A stretch of DNA of 64,000 nt from Arthrobacter sp. EPSL27 (lineage in GTDB: Bacteria; Actinomycetota; Actinomycetes; Actinomycetales; Micrococcaceae), in assembly GCF_001512305.1 (NCBI RefSeq), contig NZ_LNUT01000005.1, positions 1,213,774 to 1,277,773 of the forward strand. The letters are read 5' to 3'. The notes beneath the pieces were generated by a model. It did not search any database and was not told where the DNA came from. It worked only from the letters and a program-made list of their open reading frames with translations. How positions within the stretch are numbered: the first letter of the stretch is position 1; each line of letters starts with the position of its first letter. Made by a program: the position numbers and the translations under genes. Shown here piece by piece: positions 14,735 through 23,017 of the stretch.

Positions 14735-16837
14735 ATGAAACGTACCGTCCGCTGGTTCAGCCAGACCTTGGTACTGGCACTAGTAGTGACCGCAAGCGTC
14801 CTGGGGGTCACCAGCCCCGCATCGGCTGCTCAGGACTACGGCTATGCCGGCAACAGCTTTACCGGGGTGAGCAACCCGCCGACGTCGGACAAACCGCAGA
14901 GCAAACTGTGGTGGCATGACGGTTCCTGGTGGGCGGACATGTGGACCACCGGCACCGGCTGGCAGATCTACCGGCTGGATGTTGCCACGAAGAAGTGGGT
15001 CAGCACCGGCATCACGAACGACACCCGTGCCAGCACCCTCTCGGACACGCTGTGGGACGGCACGCACCTCTACATCGCGTCGCACGTCACCGCGGTTTCC
15101 GGTGACACCACCCCGGTGCCGTCGGTTTCGGGCCAGCAGGCCAGGCTTTACCGCTACAGCTACTCCGGCGGAACGTTCAAGCTGGACAGCGGCTTTCCGA
15201 CCGCCATCATGAACAACAGCAGCGAGTCGATGACCATCGACCAGGACAGCACCGGCGCCATCTGGGCCACCTGGACGCAGGTCGCCGGCAACGCGACCGA
15301 CGGTTACACCAACACCGTCTACGTCAACCGCTCCGGAGCCGGCGGAACCGGCTGGAACACGCCGTTCGTGCTTCCCGTGAGCAACCCGAACCTCGCACCG
15401 GACGACATCTCGGCAGTGGTGGCCTACGGCGGCGACAAGATCGGCATCATGTGGAGTGACCAGCTCACCGGTGCTGTCCGCTGGGCCACCCGCACGGACG
15501 GGACCAACGCTACGGCCGCATCGTCGTGGAAGGTGCAGGACGCCGTCAAGGGCAACCAGCTCGCCGACGACCACATCAACGTCAAGACGCTCCAGTCGGA
15601 TAACGCCGGCCGGGTCTTCGCCGCCATCAAGACTGGTTTTAACGACGCCCCCGGCAACGACAACCAGGCAGAGATCATGCTGCTGGTGTTCCGGCCCGGC
15701 ACGGGGAATTTCACCACCTCAACGATCGCCAAGGTGGCTGACTGTGTTTCCCGCCCGCAGATCGTCCTGGACACCGAGAACAACGAGATCCATGCCTTCC
15801 ACACCGGGCCCAGCAGCGACGTCAGCGGCTGCGCCTTCTCCGGCACACCGGGCGCGATCTACGAAAAGACCGCATCCATGGACAACCCCGTCTTCCCTGA
15901 GGGCCGGGGCACGCCGATCATCCAGGACGGCGCATCCGCCAACATCAACGACGTGACCACCAGCAAGCAGAGCGTGAACAACAGGACCGGCCTGGTGGTG
16001 CTGGCCAGCAACAACGTCACCAAGCGCTACTGGTTCTCCTACCGCACCCTCGGCGGCGATCCGCCCGCGGACGGCGGATCGATGCGGCTGAACGACTTCA
16101 ACAATGACGGCAACACCGATGTGATCGCCCGGGACGGGTCCGGCCAGCTGTGGCTGTACCCGGGCACGGGGACGGGTGACTGGTTCACCCGGATCAACCT
16201 CGGCGGCGGCTGGAACGTGATGACCTCGATCGTCAGCGCCGGCGATTTCAATGGCGACGGCGATGCGGACGTGATAGCCCGGGACACCAACGGGCAGCTG
16301 TGGCTCTACCGGGGCACCGGGACCGGCGACTGGCTGCAGCGGCAGAGCCTGGGCGGCGGCTGGAACGTGATGACCTCCATCGTTGCACCGGGTGACTTCA
16401 ACGGGGACGACCGGCCGGACCTCATCGCCCGGGACAGCAGCGGACGCCTCTGGCTCTACCCGAACAACGGTGCCGGTGACTGGTTCACCCGCGTCGACCT
16501 GGGCGCCGGCTGGAACATCATGAGCTCCATCGTGGCCCCCGGCGACTTCGACGCCGACGGCAACGTGGACCTGATCGCCCGCGACTCCAGCGGCGAACTG
16601 TGGCACTACCCGGGCAACGGCCAGAATGAATGGTTCACCCGGGAAAGCCTCGGCGGCGGCTGGAACGCGCTGAACGCCATCACCGCTCCGGGCGACATGA
16701 ACGGCGACGACCGGCCGGACGTCATCGCCCGGGACACCACCGGGGAGCTCTGGCTCTACCCGAACAACGGTGCCGGTGACTGGTTCAAGCGGATCGACCT
16801 CGGCGGCGGCTGGAGCCAGATGACCGCCATCCTCTAA
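14735..16837 (+). CDS. Secreted beta-propeller protein with five FG-GAP/VCBS-type repeats
   Basis: A 700-residue exported protein. Residues 1-32 are a classical signal peptide (MKRTVRWFSQ, hydrophobic core, SPASAA cleavage region). Residues about 33-445 are a Trp-rich beta domain (KLWWHDGSWWADMWTTG) of a kind common in secreted actinobacterial proteins. From residue 454 to the end are five 50-residue repeats, each with a DFNGDGxxD calcium-type loop, VIARD, GQLWLYPGTG and GGGWNVMT. Such repeats form integrin-like propellers that bind ligands or surfaces. The ATG at 14735 has GAAGGAAAC about 10 bases upstream. An in-frame GTG at 14714 is an alternative. It converges on the fructan operon, which suggests but does not prove a role in polysaccharide binding. 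Confidence 0.85.
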   Translation: MKRTVRWFSQTLVLALVVTASVLGVTSPASAAQDYGYAGNSFTGVSNPPTSDKPQSKLWWHDGSWWADMWTTGTGWQIYRLDVATKKWVSTGITNDTRASTLSDTLWDGTHLYIASHVTAVSGDTTPVPSVSGQQARLYRYSYSGGTFKLDSGFPTAIMNNSSESMTIDQDSTGAIWATWTQVAGNATDGYTNTVYVNRSGAGGTGWNTPFVLPVSNPNLAPDDISAVVAYGGDKIGIMWSDQLTGAVRWATRTDGTNATAASSWKVQDAVKGNQLADDHINVKTLQSDNAGRVFAAIKTGFNDAPGNDNQAEIMLLVFRPGTGNFTTSTIAKVADCVSRPQIVLDTENNEIHAFHTGPSSDVSGCAFSGTPGAIYEKTASMDNPVFPEGRGTPIIQDGASANINDVTTSKQSVNNRTGLVVLASNNVTKRYWFSYRTLGGDPPADGGSMRLNDFNNDGNTDVIARDGSGQLWLYPGTGTGDWFTRINLGGGWNVMTSIVSAGDFNGDGDADVIARDTNGQLWLYRGTGTGDWLQRQSLGGGWNVMTSIVAPGDFNGDDRPDLIARDSSGRLWLYPNNGAGDWFTRVDLGAGWNIMSSIVAPGDFDADGNVDLIARDSSGELWHYPGNGQNEWFTRESLGGGWNALNAITAPGDMNGDDRPDVIARDTTGELWLYPNNGAGDWFKRIDLGGGWSQMTAIL
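16094..16834 (+). repeat. Five in-frame 150-bp tandem repeats coding FG-GAP units
   Basis: From the codon for D454 onward the sequence repeats every 150 bases five times, with the last unit three codons short. Repeats 3 and 5 share long near-identical DNA such as TGGCTCTACCCGAACAACGG, which points to recent duplication or gene conversion. Such arrays can expand or contract by recombination. Confidence 0.85.
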
Positions 16838-16882
16838 CGGCAGGCCCTCCGCAGGAGGGACCGCTGAACAGGTCAACACCAA

Positions 16883-16924
16883 GGAAGGTCCCCCGCATCC
16901 CTCACGGGAAGCGGGGGACCTTCC
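16883..16924. terminator. Hairpin between convergent genes
   Basis: GGAAGGTCCCCCGC at 16883-16896 pairs with GCGGGGGACCTTCC at 16911-16924 (14 bp, 14-base loop). It lies 45 bases after the FG-GAP stop and 57 bases past the end of the oppositely oriented GH32 gene, so it can serve both. A smaller CCCTCC...GGAGGG hairpin precedes it at 16846-16860. Confidence 0.7.
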
Positions 16925-16981
16925 CTCTGGGCGGGCGGTTCAATTTGGTGGCACGGGATCCAGCCGCCGGATCACCGATAA

Positions 16982-18478
16982 TCAGCGGACGACATCGAGG
17001 CTCACCAGGGTGGCCGGACCGCCCTCGGCGAAGACAGCCAGCGAGGTGCTGGCTTCCTCGGGGAAGACCTGGTCCGTGATGGTGGCCAGCCCGTCCTGCG
17101 CGAAAACCTCCACCGAGCAGCGGTCCAGGAAGATCCGCAGCCGCAGGCGGCCGTCCTCCAGCGGCACGGCCACGCTTTCCACCGACGCGAACGTCTCGTG
17201 GAAGCCGGTGTTGCCGGACGCTGTCCGGTCCAGGCTCAGCACACCTGTGCCGGGCTCGTAGGAAAGGACCGTCTGTTCGGCGCCGCCGGCCCGGAGCAGC
17301 AGCCCGACCGTTCTGGCTTCGCGGGGTTCGATTTCGGCGTCGATGCGCAGCACGTCGCCGGAGGCCTCGGCCGGCAGCCAGTGCGTTCCTGGCTCGAGGG
17401 TTGTGCCGGCGTCGCTGTACACCGGGGCTCCGCCGTCGAAGGGATCCACGGCGGCCTGCACCAGCACCACGCGGTTGCCGCGAGTCGCCAGGCTGACGTC
17501 CCGCACCAGGGACATCGCGCTCCGCCAGCCGCTGGTGGGCGTGCCGGCGCCGTACTGCCAGTTGTTCATCCAGCCGATCATCCGCCGGCGCCCGTCCGGG
17601 GCGTTGCTGAAGGAAACCGCCGCGTAGTAGTCCCGCCCCCAGTCCAGCCACCCGTATTCGGGCATGCGGCTGTCATCCTCCTGGAGCCCCTCAGTGACCG
17701 TGGTCTCGGACGTGAAAGCGACGCCGTCGAACGTTCCCAGGAAGTACTGGCCGCCGGAGCCCCCGGCGATGCCGCCGGGGTTGAGGTTCACCACCAGCAC
17801 CCACTGGGTGTTGCCGGCGTCGCCGTCCACCGGCAGGTCGAACAGGTCCGGGCATTCCCAGACTCCCCCGGTGGCGTTCGCCGGTCCGAAGGTGCTGAGG
17901 TACTCCCACGCCTTGAGGTCGGCGGATTTGTAGAGCACAACTTCGCGGTCCACCGCCTCCACGGCCACCATCACCCAGTAGCTGCCGGCGGCGCCGTCGT
18001 ACCAGAAGACCTTGGGGTCGCGGAAGTCTGCGGACCCGCGGTCCGCCACGGGGTTCCCGACGTACTTGGTCCACGTGGTGCCGCCGTCGGTGCTGTAGGC
18101 CAGGGACTGCGCCTGCCGGCCGGCCAGCGGGGACGCCAGCGAGTAGGCACTGGTGTAGATGGCCACCAGGGGCGGGTTATCCGGCGTGCCGAAGCCGCTG
18201 GTGTTGTCCCGGTCCAGCACGGCGGAGCCGGAGAAGATGGCCTCCTGCTCGTCGCAGGCGATGGCCACGGGCTGTTCGTCCCAGTGCAGCAGGTCCGGGG
18301 AGGTGGCGTGCCCCCAGGACATGTTGCCCCACACGGTTCCGGACGGGTTGTGCTGGTAGAAGAGGTGGTAGGTGCCGTTGGCGTAGAGGAGTCCGTTGGG
18401 ATCGTTCAGCCAGTTGCGGTCGGCCGTGTAGTGGTGCTGCGGCCGGTACTGGCAGCCCAGCGCGGTGGTGGTTGTCAT
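16982..18478 (-). CDS. Glycoside hydrolase family 32 (fructan/sucrose hydrolase)
   Basis: A 498-residue beta-fructosidase. The three GH32 acidic residues are present: D26 (nucleophile) in NWLNDPNG, D154 in FRDP, and E208 (acid/base) in WECPD. A C-terminal beta-sandwich domain follows from about residue 340. There is no signal peptide from ATG 18478, so it probably acts in the cytoplasm on imported fructo-oligosaccharides or sucrose. An upstream in-frame extension lacks family similarity and was rejected. It is the last gene of a lacI, binding protein, permease, permease, GH32 series. This context strongly suggests intracellular breakdown of a fructose-containing sugar. Confidence 0.92.
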   Translation of the reverse strand: MTTTTALGCQYRPQHHYTADRNWLNDPNGLLYANGTYHLFYQHNPSGTVWGNMSWGHATSPDLLHWDEQPVAIACDEQEAIFSGSAVLDRDNTSGFGTPDNPPLVAIYTSAYSLASPLAGRQAQSLAYSTDGGTTWTKYVGNPVADRGSADFRDPKVFWYDGAAGSYWVMVAVEAVDREVVLYKSADLKAWEYLSTFGPANATGGVWECPDLFDLPVDGDAGNTQWVLVVNLNPGGIAGGSGGQYFLGTFDGVAFTSETTVTEGLQEDDSRMPEYGWLDWGRDYYAAVSFSNAPDGRRRMIGWMNNWQYGAGTPTSGWRSAMSLVRDVSLATRGNRVVLVQAAVDPFDGGAPVYSDAGTTLEPGTHWLPAEASGDVLRIDAEIEPREARTVGLLLRAGGAEQTVLSYEPGTGVLSLDRTASGNTGFHETFASVESVAVPLEDGRLRLRIFLDRCSVEVFAQDGLATITDQVFPEEASTSLAVFAEGGPATLVSLDVVR

Positions 18479-18519
18479 GGGGATGCTGTCTGCTTTCAAG
18501 GGGGCCTGGGCGGCGGGCG

Positions 18520-19398
18520 TCAGCCCTTGACGCCGCTGGAGGCGATGCTGTTGATGAAGGAGCGCTGGAAGGCGATAAAGAGGACCACCACGGGAACGGT
18601 GATGAGGGACGCGTAGGCCATCACTTCGCCCCAGGAGACGTTGAGCTGGAAGAAGTACTGGATGCCGATCATCACCGGGCGGAGTTCCTCGGACTGGACC
18701 ACCATGAGCGGCCACAGGTAGGAGTTCCAGGCCGGCAGGAACGTCAGGATGGCCACCGTGGCGGTGGCCGGGCCGGCCAGCGGCATGACCACCTGGCGGT
18801 AGATCTTGAACCAGCCGGCACCGTCGATGCGGGCGGCCTCATCCAGTTCCTTGGGGATGGATTCGAAGTACTGGTGGTACAGGTAGATGGAGAACGCGTT
18901 GGCGATGAACGGGATGATCTGCACCTGATAGGTATCCAGCCAGCCCTTGGAGATCTCCAGGCTGAAGCCGTTGAGTTCGAAGTAAGGCAGCTGGTTGACC
19001 CACCAGACAAGGGGCAGGGCCAGGGTCTGGAACGGCACGATCAGCGTGGCCAGGATGACGGTGAAGACCACCCGCTTGCCGCGCACTTCCATGCGGGACA
19101 GGGCAAAGGCGCAGAGGCTGTTGATGAAGATGCCCAGCACCACCGTGACGGCGGAGATGCCGATGGAGTTGACCAGGAACCGGGCCGCCGGGACCCGGTC
19201 GAACACGGCCGCGTAGTTGTCGAACGAGATGTTGCCAACCGGCAGGAACGCCGCCACGGAGGACATGTCGCCGAAGATCTGGGTGTCCGGCTTGAGCGAG
19301 GACACCAGCATGAACACGATCGGGAAAGCGGCGACGGCGGCGAACAGGATCCGCACCAGCATGGCGGCCGCTGAGTTGAGGCGCACGGAGTTTTTCAC
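18520..19398 (-). CDS. Carbohydrate ABC transporter permease (MalG type)
   Basis: A 292-residue inner-membrane permease with six predicted helices. The cytoplasmic EAA loop is at about residues 186-210 (ELDEAARIDGAGWFKIYRQ), which docks the ATPase. The GTG start 19398 lies one base past the stop of the partner permease, so they are translationally coupled. The operon has no ATPase gene. As in many actinobacteria, a shared MsiK-type ATPase encoded elsewhere probably powers it (inference). The predicted cargo is a fructose-containing oligosaccharide, judging from the adjacent GH32 gene. Confidence 0.92.
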   Translation of the reverse strand: MKNSVRLNSAAAMLVRILFAAVAAFPIVFMLVSSLKPDTQIFGDMSSVAAFLPVGNISFDNYAAVFDRVPAARFLVNSIGISAVTVVLGIFINSLCAFALSRMEVRGKRVVFTVILATLIVPFQTLALPLVWWVNQLPYFELNGFSLEISKGWLDTYQVQIIPFIANAFSIYLYHQYFESIPKELDEAARIDGAGWFKIYRQVVMPLAGPATATVAILTFLPAWNSYLWPLMVVQSEELRPVMIGIQYFFQLNVSWGEVMAYASLITVPVVVLFIAFQRSFINSIASSGVKG

Positions 19399-19399
19399 A

Positions 19400-20359
19400 T
19401 CAGTCCTTCTCTCGGGTCAGGTAGCGCTGCACCGCTGAGATGAGCAGCACCAGGACGAAGAAAACCAGGGAGATCGCGGACGCGTAGGAGGTTTCCTGCT
19501 GTTTGAAGCCGGAGCGGACGGCCTCGTAGATGATGGTGGTAGTGGAATCCAGCGGCCCGCCCTGGGTCATCACGCTGACCTGGTCAAAGAGGCCCAAGGC
19601 CTGGATAGTGATGGTCACCAGGACCAAGCTGCGGGTGTGCTTCAGGCCCGGCCACGTGACGTACCGGAACTGGTGCCAGCGGCTGGCGCCGTCCAGCTGG
19701 GCGGCCTCGTACAGTTCGCCGGAGATGCTCTGCAGGCCGGCGAGCCAGATGATCATGTGGAATCCGGCGGCCTGCCAGATGGACAGCGCAATGATGGCCG
19801 GCATGGCCGTGGCGGGGTCGTTGAGCCAGTCGGCGCCCTGGATGAGGCCGAAGCTGAACGTGGACAGCAGCTCGTTGATCAGGCCGTCCTTGCGGTACAT
19901 AAACAGCCACAGCAGGGAGACCACCACCATGGACGTGACCACGGGCAGGAAGTAGACGGTGCGGAAGAAGTTCACGCCGCGGAATTTCTTGTTGATCAGC
20001 AGCGCCATGGCCAGGGCCAGCGCGGACTGCACCGGGACCACCACCACGGCGAAGTAGGTGACGTTCAGCAGGGCCCGCCAGAAGGTGGGATCAGCGAACA
20101 GCCGGGCGAAGTTGTCCGTGCCGACGAATTCCACCGGGCGGGGCGAGATCAGCCGGGCGTTGGTGAAGGCCAGGCCGAAGCCCAGGATGGCCGGCAGGAA
20201 CACAAAGAGCAGCAGCAGCACCGCGGCGGGGGCGATCATGCCCCAGCCGCTGATCTGTTCGCGCAGGAAACCGGCCCGGCGGCGGCGCGGGGCGGACGGC
20301 AGCGGCGCGGGTGCCGCTGCGGCGGGGCGGGGACGGGCGGCGAGAGGGCTGGTTGTCAT
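19400..20359 (-). CDS. Carbohydrate ABC transporter permease (MalF type)
   Basis: A 319-residue permease. A basic, Pro/Ala-rich cytoplasmic N-terminus of about 35 residues precedes six predicted helices. The EAA-type loop reads ELYEAAQLDGASRWHQFRYV near residue 210. It pairs with the MalG-type gene one base downstream and follows the binding-protein gene by 81 bases, with an intervening hairpin. Its ATG 20359 is preceded by GGAGAATCCC. The two permeases form the membrane channel of the sugar importer. Confidence 0.92.
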   Translation of the reverse strand: MTTSPLAARPRPAAAAPAPLPSAPRRRRAGFLREQISGWGMIAPAAVLLLLFVFLPAILGFGLAFTNARLISPRPVEFVGTDNFARLFADPTFWRALLNVTYFAVVVVPVQSALALAMALLINKKFRGVNFFRTVYFLPVVTSMVVVSLLWLFMYRKDGLINELLSTFSFGLIQGADWLNDPATAMPAIIALSIWQAAGFHMIIWLAGLQSISGELYEAAQLDGASRWHQFRYVTWPGLKHTRSLVLVTITIQALGLFDQVSVMTQGGPLDSTTTIIYEAVRSGFKQQETSYASAISLVFFVLVLLISAVQRYLTREKD

Positions 20360-20390
20360 GGGATTCTCCGTTGACCTGCAGCACCGGGGG

Positions 20391-20425
20391 GACGACGACG
20401 GCGGGTGGGTTCCGCCGTCGCCGTC
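20391..20425 (-). terminator. Intra-operon hairpin after the binding-protein gene
   Basis: GACGACGACGGCGG at 20391-20404 pairs with CCGCCGTCGCCGTC at 20412-20425, with one mismatch and a seven-base loop. It sits between the binding-protein and permease genes. Such hairpins commonly make the binding protein more abundant than the permeases by partial termination or 3' protection. Confidence 0.55.
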
Positions 20426-20440
20426 CTCCGCGGAGGGCTG

Positions 20441-21736
20441 CTAGTTCTTGTAGCCGCCGTTGGACTTGATATTGGCGTCGATGGCCTTGACGGCCTTGTC
20501 CAGGGCCGACTGGGGGTCGGCGCCGGCCAGGACGTCCTGGACAGCCTTGCCGTATTCGGTGGCGATGAAGGGGTAGGCGGGCGTCTCGGGACGCATCACG
20601 GCGTAGTTCCGGGAGAAGTCCATGAAGATCCGGTTGGCGCCGCCCTCGGCGAACGCGGGGACCAGTGCGGCGGCCGCATCCGTGGCCGGGATGGTGCCGG
20701 TGGCCTTGGCCACCGCGGCCAGGTTCTCCGGCTGCAGCGAGTAGGAGAGGTAGTCCATGGCGGCGTCGGTGTTGGCGCAGCCTTCGGTGACGCCCCACTG
20801 CCAGGAGGCCCCGCCGATCTTGGGTCCGTTGCCGAGGTCCACGGTGGGCATGACCACCAGGTCGTCGCCCAGGGCCGCGCGGGCCTTGTCCGCCGCCCAG
20901 GACCCGGTGTAGAGCAGGCCGCTCTTGTTGTTCAGGAAGTCCTGGGTGGAGTCCTTGCCGCTCTTGGTGGCCATAAAGCCCTGGTCCGCGAGTCCGCGGA
21001 ACCATTCGGCCCACGCCACGGCCTTGTCCCCGTTGAGGACGCCGTCCGCCGTCTGGAAGCCGTCGCGGTTGATGAGGTCGGCGCCGAAGGACTGCAGGAA
21101 CGGCGAGTAGGCGTACGGCAGCCATTCGCCGCTGCCGGCGGTGCCCATGTCCAGCGGGTAGTCCCACTTGCCGAGGGCCTTGAGCTTGGTCAGCGCGTCC
21201 TGGAACTCGTCCTTGGTCCAGGGCTGTTCCACCGTGGCCACCCGGATGCCGGCGGCCTCAAGGTCGGAGGCCCGGGCCAGCATGGCCAGCGCGACGTCGT
21301 AGTAGCCCACCGCGTAGGTCTCGCCCTCCCACGTGGCCACGGTGCTGGGCAGCTGGGCGGAGAGGTCGGTGGAGAGCTTGAGCGGCGTCAGGTATTTGGC
21401 CCACGCCCAGTTGGGGACGTTGGGGCCGTCGATGTCCACGATGCAGGGCAGTTTGCCGGCTGCGGCGGCGGAGACCACGGAGTCGTTGTAGGAGTCCTGC
21501 GGGAAGGCCTGCACCTTGATCTTGGCCTTGGCGCCGGTGCTGCTGTTGTAGGAGTCCACAACGCCCTGGATCGCAGCCAGCTCCTCCGGGTTGCCGGCGT
21601 TGTGCGTCCACATGGTGATTTCGTTGGAGCCTTCGGTCGTGGCGGAGGCGCTGCCTTTGCCGCAGGCGCCGAGGCTGCCGATCAGGGCGGCCGCCGTTAT
21701 GCTGGTGGCCAGGATCCGGGTGAATCGCTTGTTCAT
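20441..21736 (-). CDS. Sugar ABC transporter substrate-binding lipoprotein
   Basis: A 431-residue exported lipoprotein. The lipobox LIGSLGAC ends at C25, which would be lipidated after cleavage. The mature part has the bilobal family-1 solute-binding pattern, starting EITMWTHNAGNPEELAAIQG. It captures sugar outside the cell for the two permeases downstream. The ligand is probably a fructan fragment or sucrose-like sugar, inferred from the GH32 gene in the same operon. The upstream gap from lacI is 157 bases and contains a hairpin and a tandem 17-bp repeat. Confidence 0.92.
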   Translation of the reverse strand: MNKRFTRILATSITAAALIGSLGACGKGSASATTEGSNEITMWTHNAGNPEELAAIQGVVDSYNSSTGAKAKIKVQAFPQDSYNDSVVSAAAAGKLPCIVDIDGPNVPNWAWAKYLTPLKLSTDLSAQLPSTVATWEGETYAVGYYDVALAMLARASDLEAAGIRVATVEQPWTKDEFQDALTKLKALGKWDYPLDMGTAGSGEWLPYAYSPFLQSFGADLINRDGFQTADGVLNGDKAVAWAEWFRGLADQGFMATKSGKDSTQDFLNNKSGLLYTGSWAADKARAALGDDLVVMPTVDLGNGPKIGGASWQWGVTEGCANTDAAMDYLSYSLQPENLAAVAKATGTIPATDAAAALVPAFAEGGANRIFMDFSRNYAVMRPETPAYPFIATEYGKAVQDVLAGADPQSALDKAVKAIDANIKSNGGYKN

Positions 21737-21787
21737 GGGTGGGTCTTTCTGCTTGGTTTTGTACGCGGATGATCAGCCCGGGTCCGT

Positions 21788-21824
21788 GGGGACGCGGCCG
21801 GTGCAACGGCTGCGTCCCTTTTTT
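21788..21824 (+). terminator. Intrinsic terminator pointing antisense in the lacI-binding protein gap
   Basis: GGGACGC at 21789-21795 pairs with GCGTCCC at 21812-21818. An inner GGCCG/CGGCT extension gives about 12 paired positions. TTTTTT follows at 21819-21824. The T-run fits termination on the plus strand, where no gene is present. On the operon strand it would be a hairpin preceded by six A. Confidence 0.55.
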
Positions 21825-21835
21825 GCGGGATCCGG

Positions 21836-21869
21836 GATGGGTCTGTGCTGGTGATGGGTCTGCGCTGGA
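21836..21869. repeat. Two tandem 17-bp repeats upstream of the binding-protein gene
   Basis: GATGGGTCTGTGCTGGT at 21836-21852 is followed immediately by GATGGGTCTGCGCTGGA at 21853-21869, with two differences. The location between lacI and the transporter genes suggests a regulatory site, but no binding protein can be named. Confidence 0.5.
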
Positions 21870-21893
21870 GGTGGGTGTGCCGGGCTGGCGCGG

Positions 21894-22916
21894 CTAGCCC
21901 GGCGGCGGGCCGACGGACCCCCGCTCAATGAGCGGGCAGGACAGCACCGCCTGGACGGGCGCCGCCGCGGGGCCTTCAATATCGTCGAGGAGCCGGGTGA
22001 CGGCCCAGCGCCCCATTTCATAGTGCGGAAGCGCCACGGTGGTGAGCCCCGGCCAGAGCGCCGCGGCGATCAGTTCGAGGTTGTCCGTTCCCACGATGGA
22101 GACGTCCTCGGGGATGCGGAGCCCCAGCGCGGCAGCGGCCTGGTAGGCGCCCATGGCCACCCGGTCGCTGAAACAGAACAGCCCGGTTGGCCGGTCCGGC
22201 CGCCGGAGCAGCTCCAGTCCGGCTTCCCGCCCGGCGGGGGTTTCGGCCACCCCCGTGGTCACCAGGTCCGGGTCGAACCCGATGCCGTGCCGTTCCAGGG
22301 CGTTCCGGTAGCCTTGCAGCCGCCCATGGGTGGCCGGGATGTCGTCGGTGTTGTTCAGCATCCCGATCCGGGTGTGGCCGGCCGCAATGAGGGTTCCCAC
22401 GGCTGTTTCCGCCGCCGCCACCTCGTCCGGGACCACCGACGAGATGGACCGGTCGGCCGTGACGGCGTCGAGCAGGACGGTGGGGAGGGTGCCCAGTTCC
22501 TCCGGGAGGCTGACTCCCTGGTGGTACATCCGGGCGTAGACGATCCCGTCCACCTGGTGCTGCTGCAGGGTCCGGATTTCGCGGTTTTCGAGTTCCGGGT
22601 CCAGGCCCGAGTTGACCACCATCAGCACGTAGCCGCGCTCGTAGGCGGCATCCTGGGCGCCGCGGATCATGGCCCCGGCGAAGGGTGTGGTGGTGATTTC
22701 GTCGCTGACCAGGCCCAGGATCTGCGAGCGCTGGTTGCGGAGCCCGCTGGCCATCCGGTTGGGGGCGTACCCCAGGTCCCTGGCCACAGCCCGCACATGC
22801 TCCTGGGTCTGGGCATTGACGCGGGAACTGGTGGCGTCATTGAGGGCGTGGGACACCGTGGTGACGGATACCCCTGCGGCCTTGGCCACTTCCCTGATGC
22901 CGATCTTCGTCGCCAT
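21894..22916 (-). CDS. LacI-family repressor of the fructan/sucrose operon
   Basis: A 340-residue regulator. The N-terminal LacI helix-turn-helix spans about residues 7-27 (IREVAKAAGVSVTTVSHALND) and the hinge-helix region reads YAPNRMASGL. The rest is a periplasmic-binding-protein-like effector domain. ATG 22916 (MATKIGI) was chosen because of the AAAGGACAG ribosome site. The longer frame would start inside the operator region. Two CAAAACGTTTTG palindromes at its promoter are LacI-type operators, so it very likely represses itself and the genes downstream until the sugar is present. Confidence 0.92.
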   Translation of the reverse strand: MATKIGIREVAKAAGVSVTTVSHALNDATSSRVNAQTQEHVRAVARDLGYAPNRMASGLRNQRSQILGLVSDEITTTPFAGAMIRGAQDAAYERGYVLMVVNSGLDPELENREIRTLQQHQVDGIVYARMYHQGVSLPEELGTLPTVLLDAVTADRSISSVVPDEVAAAETAVGTLIAAGHTRIGMLNNTDDIPATHGRLQGYRNALERHGIGFDPDLVTTGVAETPAGREAGLELLRRPDRPTGLFCFSDRVAMGAYQAAAALGLRIPEDVSIVGTDNLELIAAALWPGLTTVALPHYEMGRWAVTRLLDDIEGPAAAPVQAVLSCPLIERGSVGPPPG

Positions 22917-22928
22917 TGACTGTCCTTT

Positions 22929-22986
22929 GCAAAACGTTTTGCTTGTTGTGTGGATCACAGTATCCAAAACGTTTTGCAACTGTCAA
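22929..22986 (-). promoter_or_regulatory. lacI operon promoter with two LacI-type operators
   Basis: On the minus strand, TTGACA (22986-22981) and GATACT (22964-22959) are separated by 16 bases. The palindrome CAAAACGTTTTG at 22965-22976 fills that spacer. A second, perfect palindrome GCAAAACGTTTTGC at 22929-22942 lies just downstream of the expected transcript start. Their centres are 35 bp apart. Occupation of the spacer site would block RNA polymerase directly. Confidence 0.88.
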
Positions 22987-23017
22987 GTGCCCTTCCGCAC
23001 GCCGGTTCTACAACGTC

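Noticed and set aside
18479..18715. N-terminal extension of the GH32 enzyme
   Set aside because: The extension overlaps the permease gene and is Arg/His-rich without family similarity. MTTTTALGCQ at 18478 begins just before the conserved GH32 region.
22949..22959. CRP site at the lacI promoter (TGTGTGGATCACA)
   Set aside because: The half-sites are separated by three bases instead of six, so it does not fit CRP spacing.
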